Shown here: positions 60,387-64,000 of the stretch, in pieces
Layout: each line of letters starts with the position of its first letter
Numbering within the stretch: position 1 is the stretch's first letter
From: Nocardia cyriacigeorgica
GTDB lineage: Bacteria; Actinomycetota; Actinomycetes; Mycobacteriales; Mycobacteriaceae
NCBI RefSeq assembly: GCF_005863245.1
Contig: NZ_VBUT01000004.1
Coordinates: forward strand, 558,001 to 622,000
Reading direction: 5' to 3'
DNA: 64,000 bases
Notes under the pieces: generated by a model
Database searches by the model: none
What the model saw: the letters and a program-made list of their open reading frames with translations, nothing else
What the model was told of the DNA's origin: nothing
Translations under genes and position numbers: made by a program

Positions 60387-61346
60387 GTGGCCGATATCCG
60401 CGAAGGGCGTATTCCGACCGTGCCGACCATGCTGCGCTGCTGCGCGGCGTTGGTGGCGACACCGCCGAAATTGCTGCGTCCACGCCGTCCGGATACCGGG
60501 TTGCTGGCGAGCATCGAGCAGGCGCCGCTACCGGTGGCCCGAGCGACCGTCCGGTTGCGGGTGATCCCGCAGGCGACGATGTCGGCGCCCGCCACCATCG
60601 TCGCCGAGGGTGTGCGCAGTCTGCGCGAGTTGCCGATGGCGATGGGCTCGTACCTGGTGGAACATCCCAGTGCCCGGTTCCTGGTCGACCCCGCCCTGTG
60701 CGCCGACCCGCACAGCCGGGTGCTGCCGGGGCTGCCGTTCCCGATTCCGCTGCTGGTCGCCCCCGACAAACCGGTGCTCGGCCTGTCCGACGCCCTCGCC
60801 GCCCGCGATATCGCGGTCTCCGATATCGATTTCGTGCTGCCGACCCATCTGCATTGGGATCACGTCTCCGGCCTGCTCGAGCTGCCGTCGTCGATCGAAA
60901 TCAAGCTGCCCGCAGCGGAATTGGAGTGGGCCACCACCGGTCCGCACGCGCCGATGTCGGTCGTGCGCGCGACGCTGGACAACCGGGCCTGCGCGCCCTT
61001 CGAACTCGACGGCCCTGCGGTGCTCACCTTCCACCGCAGCAAAGACCTCTTCGGTGACGGCTCGGTCGTCCTGGTGGACCTGGCCGGTCACACTCCCGGC
61101 AGCATCGGCGTGCTGCTCGCCGTCGACGACGGCTCCCGCGTCCTGCTCGCCGGTGACGCCGTCTGGAACAAACTCCAGATCGAACTGATCCGCGAGAAGG
61201 CCCCCATGCCCGGCCTGCTCTTCGACGCCGACCGCGACGCCACCTTCGCCACCATCCACCGCCTGCACGCCCTCCCCGACGGCATCGAAGTCGTCGCCGC
61301 CCACGACCACGACGCCGTCACGGCGCTGGCCGCGCGCCACCACTGA
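60387..61346 (+). CDS. metallo-beta-lactamase-fold hydrolase
   Basis: A 319-residue MBL-fold protein with both metal sites: THLHWDH (HxHxDH), His in AGHTPGSIG, Asp in LLAGDAVW, and a final His in AAHDHDAV. The first 80 residues form an N-terminal helical extension. The fold covers hydrolases acting on thioesters, lactones and lipids. It is divergent from the ACP-PKS-FAAL operon with 146 bases between starts, so it may release or edit the PKS product, which lacks a thioesterase. This is inference from position. Confidence 0.87.
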   Translation: MADIREGRIPTVPTMLRCCAALVATPPKLLRPRRPDTGLLASIEQAPLPVARATVRLRVIPQATMSAPATIVAEGVRSLRELPMAMGSYLVEHPSARFLVDPALCADPHSRVLPGLPFPIPLLVAPDKPVLGLSDALAARDIAVSDIDFVLPTHLHWDHVSGLLELPSSIEIKLPAAELEWATTGPHAPMSVVRATLDNRACAPFELDGPAVLTFHRSKDLFGDGSVVLVDLAGHTPGSIGVLLAVDDGSRVLLAGDAVWNKLQIELIREKAPMPGLLFDADRDATFATIHRLHALPDGIEVVAAHDHDAVTALAARHH

Positions 61347-61438
61347 GCGGGTCGGCGGACCCAGCCCGGCCCCGCTTGCCTGAGACGTCACCGAGATCCA
61401 TCGAACCCGGACCCGGCGCGGACCGCTTCGCGGGGCCG

Positions 61439-61476
61439 CACCTCGCCGTCCGCGCGGTGACCGTGTCGGCGAGGTG
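61439..61476. terminator. inverted repeat between convergent genes
   Basis: Perfect 10-bp arms CACCTCGCCG and CGGCGAGGTG, 18-base loop, between the MBL-fold gene and the convergent flavoprotein gene. The likely role is termination, though the wide loop makes it less certain. Confidence 0.5.
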
Positions 61477-61549
61477 GTCCGCCGCAGCGCATGCGGTGGC
61501 GGTGCCGCGCGTGAGCCGAGGCGCGACGTGCGCCCCGGCCTGCGGCAAC

Positions 61550-62698
<1,149 letters not shown>

Positions 62699-62857
62699 TC
62701 ACAAGCGCCGCCCTGGCGGCAAAGCCGCAAGATTAACGCCGAATCAGGAGCCTGAATCCTTGTTGCCAGGTAAGTTACTTGTTATTCTTCGCACAGGTTG
62801 AGCCCGTCACCACCGCCGGACGCTCCGGCGGCCACCGTGCGGGAGAGGAGTGCCTGG

Positions 62858-64000
62858 ATGACCACCGGTGTGCAAGCGTTGGACGAGCCGATCAGATCGC
62901 GGCGCAATCATTGGAACAACCAGCTCGCGACCCATGCGGCCATGCGGCCGAACGAGGTCGCCGTGCGGTTCCGTGGCGCCGACACCACCTGGCGGCAACT
63001 GCACGAACGCTCGCTGAAGTTCGCCGACGCGCTGGCCCGCCGCGGTGTCGGCTTCGGCGACCGGGTGCTCATCCTGGCGCTGAACTACCCCGAATACCTC
63101 GAATCGGTCTTCGGCATCAATGCCCTCGGCGCCATCGCGGTGCCGGTGAACTTCCGGCTCACCCCGCCCGAGGTCGCCTACATCGCCTCCGACAGCGGCG
63201 CCAAGGTGATCATCACCGATACCGTGCTCCAGCCGCTGGCCGCCGCCGTCCGCGCGCAGGTGGACTCGCTGGAGAACTGCGTGGTCATCGGCGGGCAGTC
63301 CGCTGAGGGCGTGCTCGGCTACGACGAGCTGCTCGCCGAGGACGGGCGGCCGCACACTCCGCTCGACATCCCCGAGGACACGCCGAGCCTGATCATGTAC
63401 ACCTCGGGCACCACCGGCAGCCCCAAGGGCGCGATCCTCTCGCACGCCAATATGAACGCCCAGGCCCTCACCTGCATCAGGGCGCTCGCCATCGATCAGG
63501 AATCGATCGGTTTCTGCACCTCGCCGCTGTTCCACATCGCCGGTTTGGGCAGTCTGGCACCGTATTTCATGCTCGGTGCCAAGACCGTGCTGCATCCGCT
63601 CGGCGCCTTCGACGCCACCGAATTCCTCGACGCGATCGAGGCCGAACAGGCCACCACGGCCTTCTGTGTGCCCGCGCAGTGGCAGCTGATCTGCGCCGAA
63701 CCGACCGTCAAGGAGCGCAAGCTCGCGTTGAAGGCGCTCAGCTGGGGTGCCGCGCCCGCCTCCGACACGGTGCTGAAGGCCATGGCCGAATGCTTCCCGG
63801 ATGCGTTCAACGTCGCGGTATTCGGGCAGACCGAGATGTCGCCGATCACCTGTGTGCTCGAGGGCAAGGACGCGATCCGCAAGCTCGGCTCGGTCGGCAA
63901 GCCCATCCCGACCATCCAGGCCCGCATCGTCGACGACGAGATGAACGATGTCGCACCCGGCGAGGTCGGCGAGATCGTCTATCGCGGGCCGACTCTCATG
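62858..64000 (+). CDS. FadD5-like acyl-CoA ligase, 3' end beyond the window
   Basis: N-terminal 381 residues of an adenylate-forming acyl-CoA synthetase. ATG 62858 follows GGAGAGGAG. ATP motif MYTSGTTGSPKGAILSH and FGQTEMSP are present; RRNHWNNQLATHAAMRPNEVAVRF and SWGAAPASDTVLKAM resemble mycobacterial FadD5. FadD5 of M. tuberculosis lies directly before yrbE1A of mce1, so an mce operon may lie just outside the window. The frame is open to the last base; no stop is seen. Confidence 0.9.
   Translation, partial: MTTGVQALDEPIRSRRNHWNNQLATHAAMRPNEVAVRFRGADTTWRQLHERSLKFADALARRGVGFGDRVLILALNYPEYLESVFGINALGAIAVPVNFRLTPPEVAYIASDSGAKVIITDTVLQPLAAAVRAQVDSLENCVVIGGQSAEGVLGYDELLAEDGRPHTPLDIPEDTPSLIMYTSGTTGSPKGAILSHANMNAQALTCIRALAIDQESIGFCTSPLFHIAGLGSLAPYFMLGAKTVLHPLGAFDATEFLDAIEAEQATTAFCVPAQWQLICAEPTVKERKLALKALSWGAAPASDTVLKAMAECFPDAFNVAVFGQTEMSPITCVLEGKDAIRKLGSVGKPIPTIQARIVDDEMNDVAPGEVGEIVYRGPTLM

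Noticed and set aside
62770..62790. Regulator site AAGTTACTT upstream of the FadD5-like gene.
   Set aside because: Only a 9-bp odd palindrome; too short to support without comparison.

Overview
The window is high-GC actinobacterial chromosome, most likely Nocardia or a close relative in the mycolic-acid group. The evidence is a complete mce operon with two Mas genes, a three-gene succinate dehydrogenase of the mycobacterial Sdh1 type, a DinB2-type polymerase that keeps the mycobacterial VDLDQF and GWDEA motifs, FadE10-like and FadD5-like lipid genes, an L,D-transpeptidase, a Scr1/DUF397 pair, and many GTG starts with 4-bp ATGA or GTGA overlaps. Gene density is high. I found no rRNA, tRNA, CRISPR array, insertion sequence or prophage.

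Layout. 0-6.2 kb: cell-envelope and secreted proteins (L,D-transpeptidase; a secreted protein, serine hydrolase and P450 in one operon; an LppU-like lipoprotein; an S1 protease). 6.2-17.1 kb: an mce lipid-import operon, yrbEA, yrbEB, mceA to mceF, mas1, mas2, behind a long AT-rich promoter region. 17.1-23.9 kb: RNase HI, an SRPBCC protein, DUF445 membrane protein with LhgO, a TetR regulator coupled to a FAD oxidoreductase interrupted by an in-frame TAA, and a TIGR03084 protein. 24-32.8 kb: a membrane-anchored unknown, a lipoprotein beta-lactamase-like/HTH/YdcF operon, Lon protease, thioesterase, a DinB2-type polymerase and a YhdH/AcuI-type reductase. 32.9-41.5 kb: an ABC exporter with a SoxR/MerR-style promoter, a 35-bp tandem minisatellite, a large FAD/Fe-S oxidoreductase, a 34-residue small protein, an AlkA-type glycosylase, and the XRE/DUF397 module. 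41.5-52.3 kb: Sdh1 behind a CRP-like site, a hydrolase, FadE10-like dehydrogenase, an AAA ATPase facing a coiled-coil protein, NlpC/P60 and S4 proteins. 52.3-64 kb: a translationally coupled ACP, type I PKS and fatty acyl-AMP ligase cluster with a divergent metallo-beta-lactamase-fold hydrolase, a nitronate-monooxygenase-like flavoprotein, and the start of a FadD5-like ligase that runs off the window.

How it fits together. Lipid handling dominates: import (mce), activation (FadD5-like, FAAL), oxidation (FadE10-like, Sdh1, LhgO) and synthesis (PKS). The most interesting items are the compact ACP-PKS-FAAL locus, which looks like a small lipid-starter polyketide pathway; the DinB2-type polymerase with glutamine where the steric gate should be; the exporter promoter with a 19-bp spacer and a SoxR-like palindrome; a 15-bp inverted repeat that covers a start codon; and an Mce-associated protein carrying five acidic-Thr-Val repeats.
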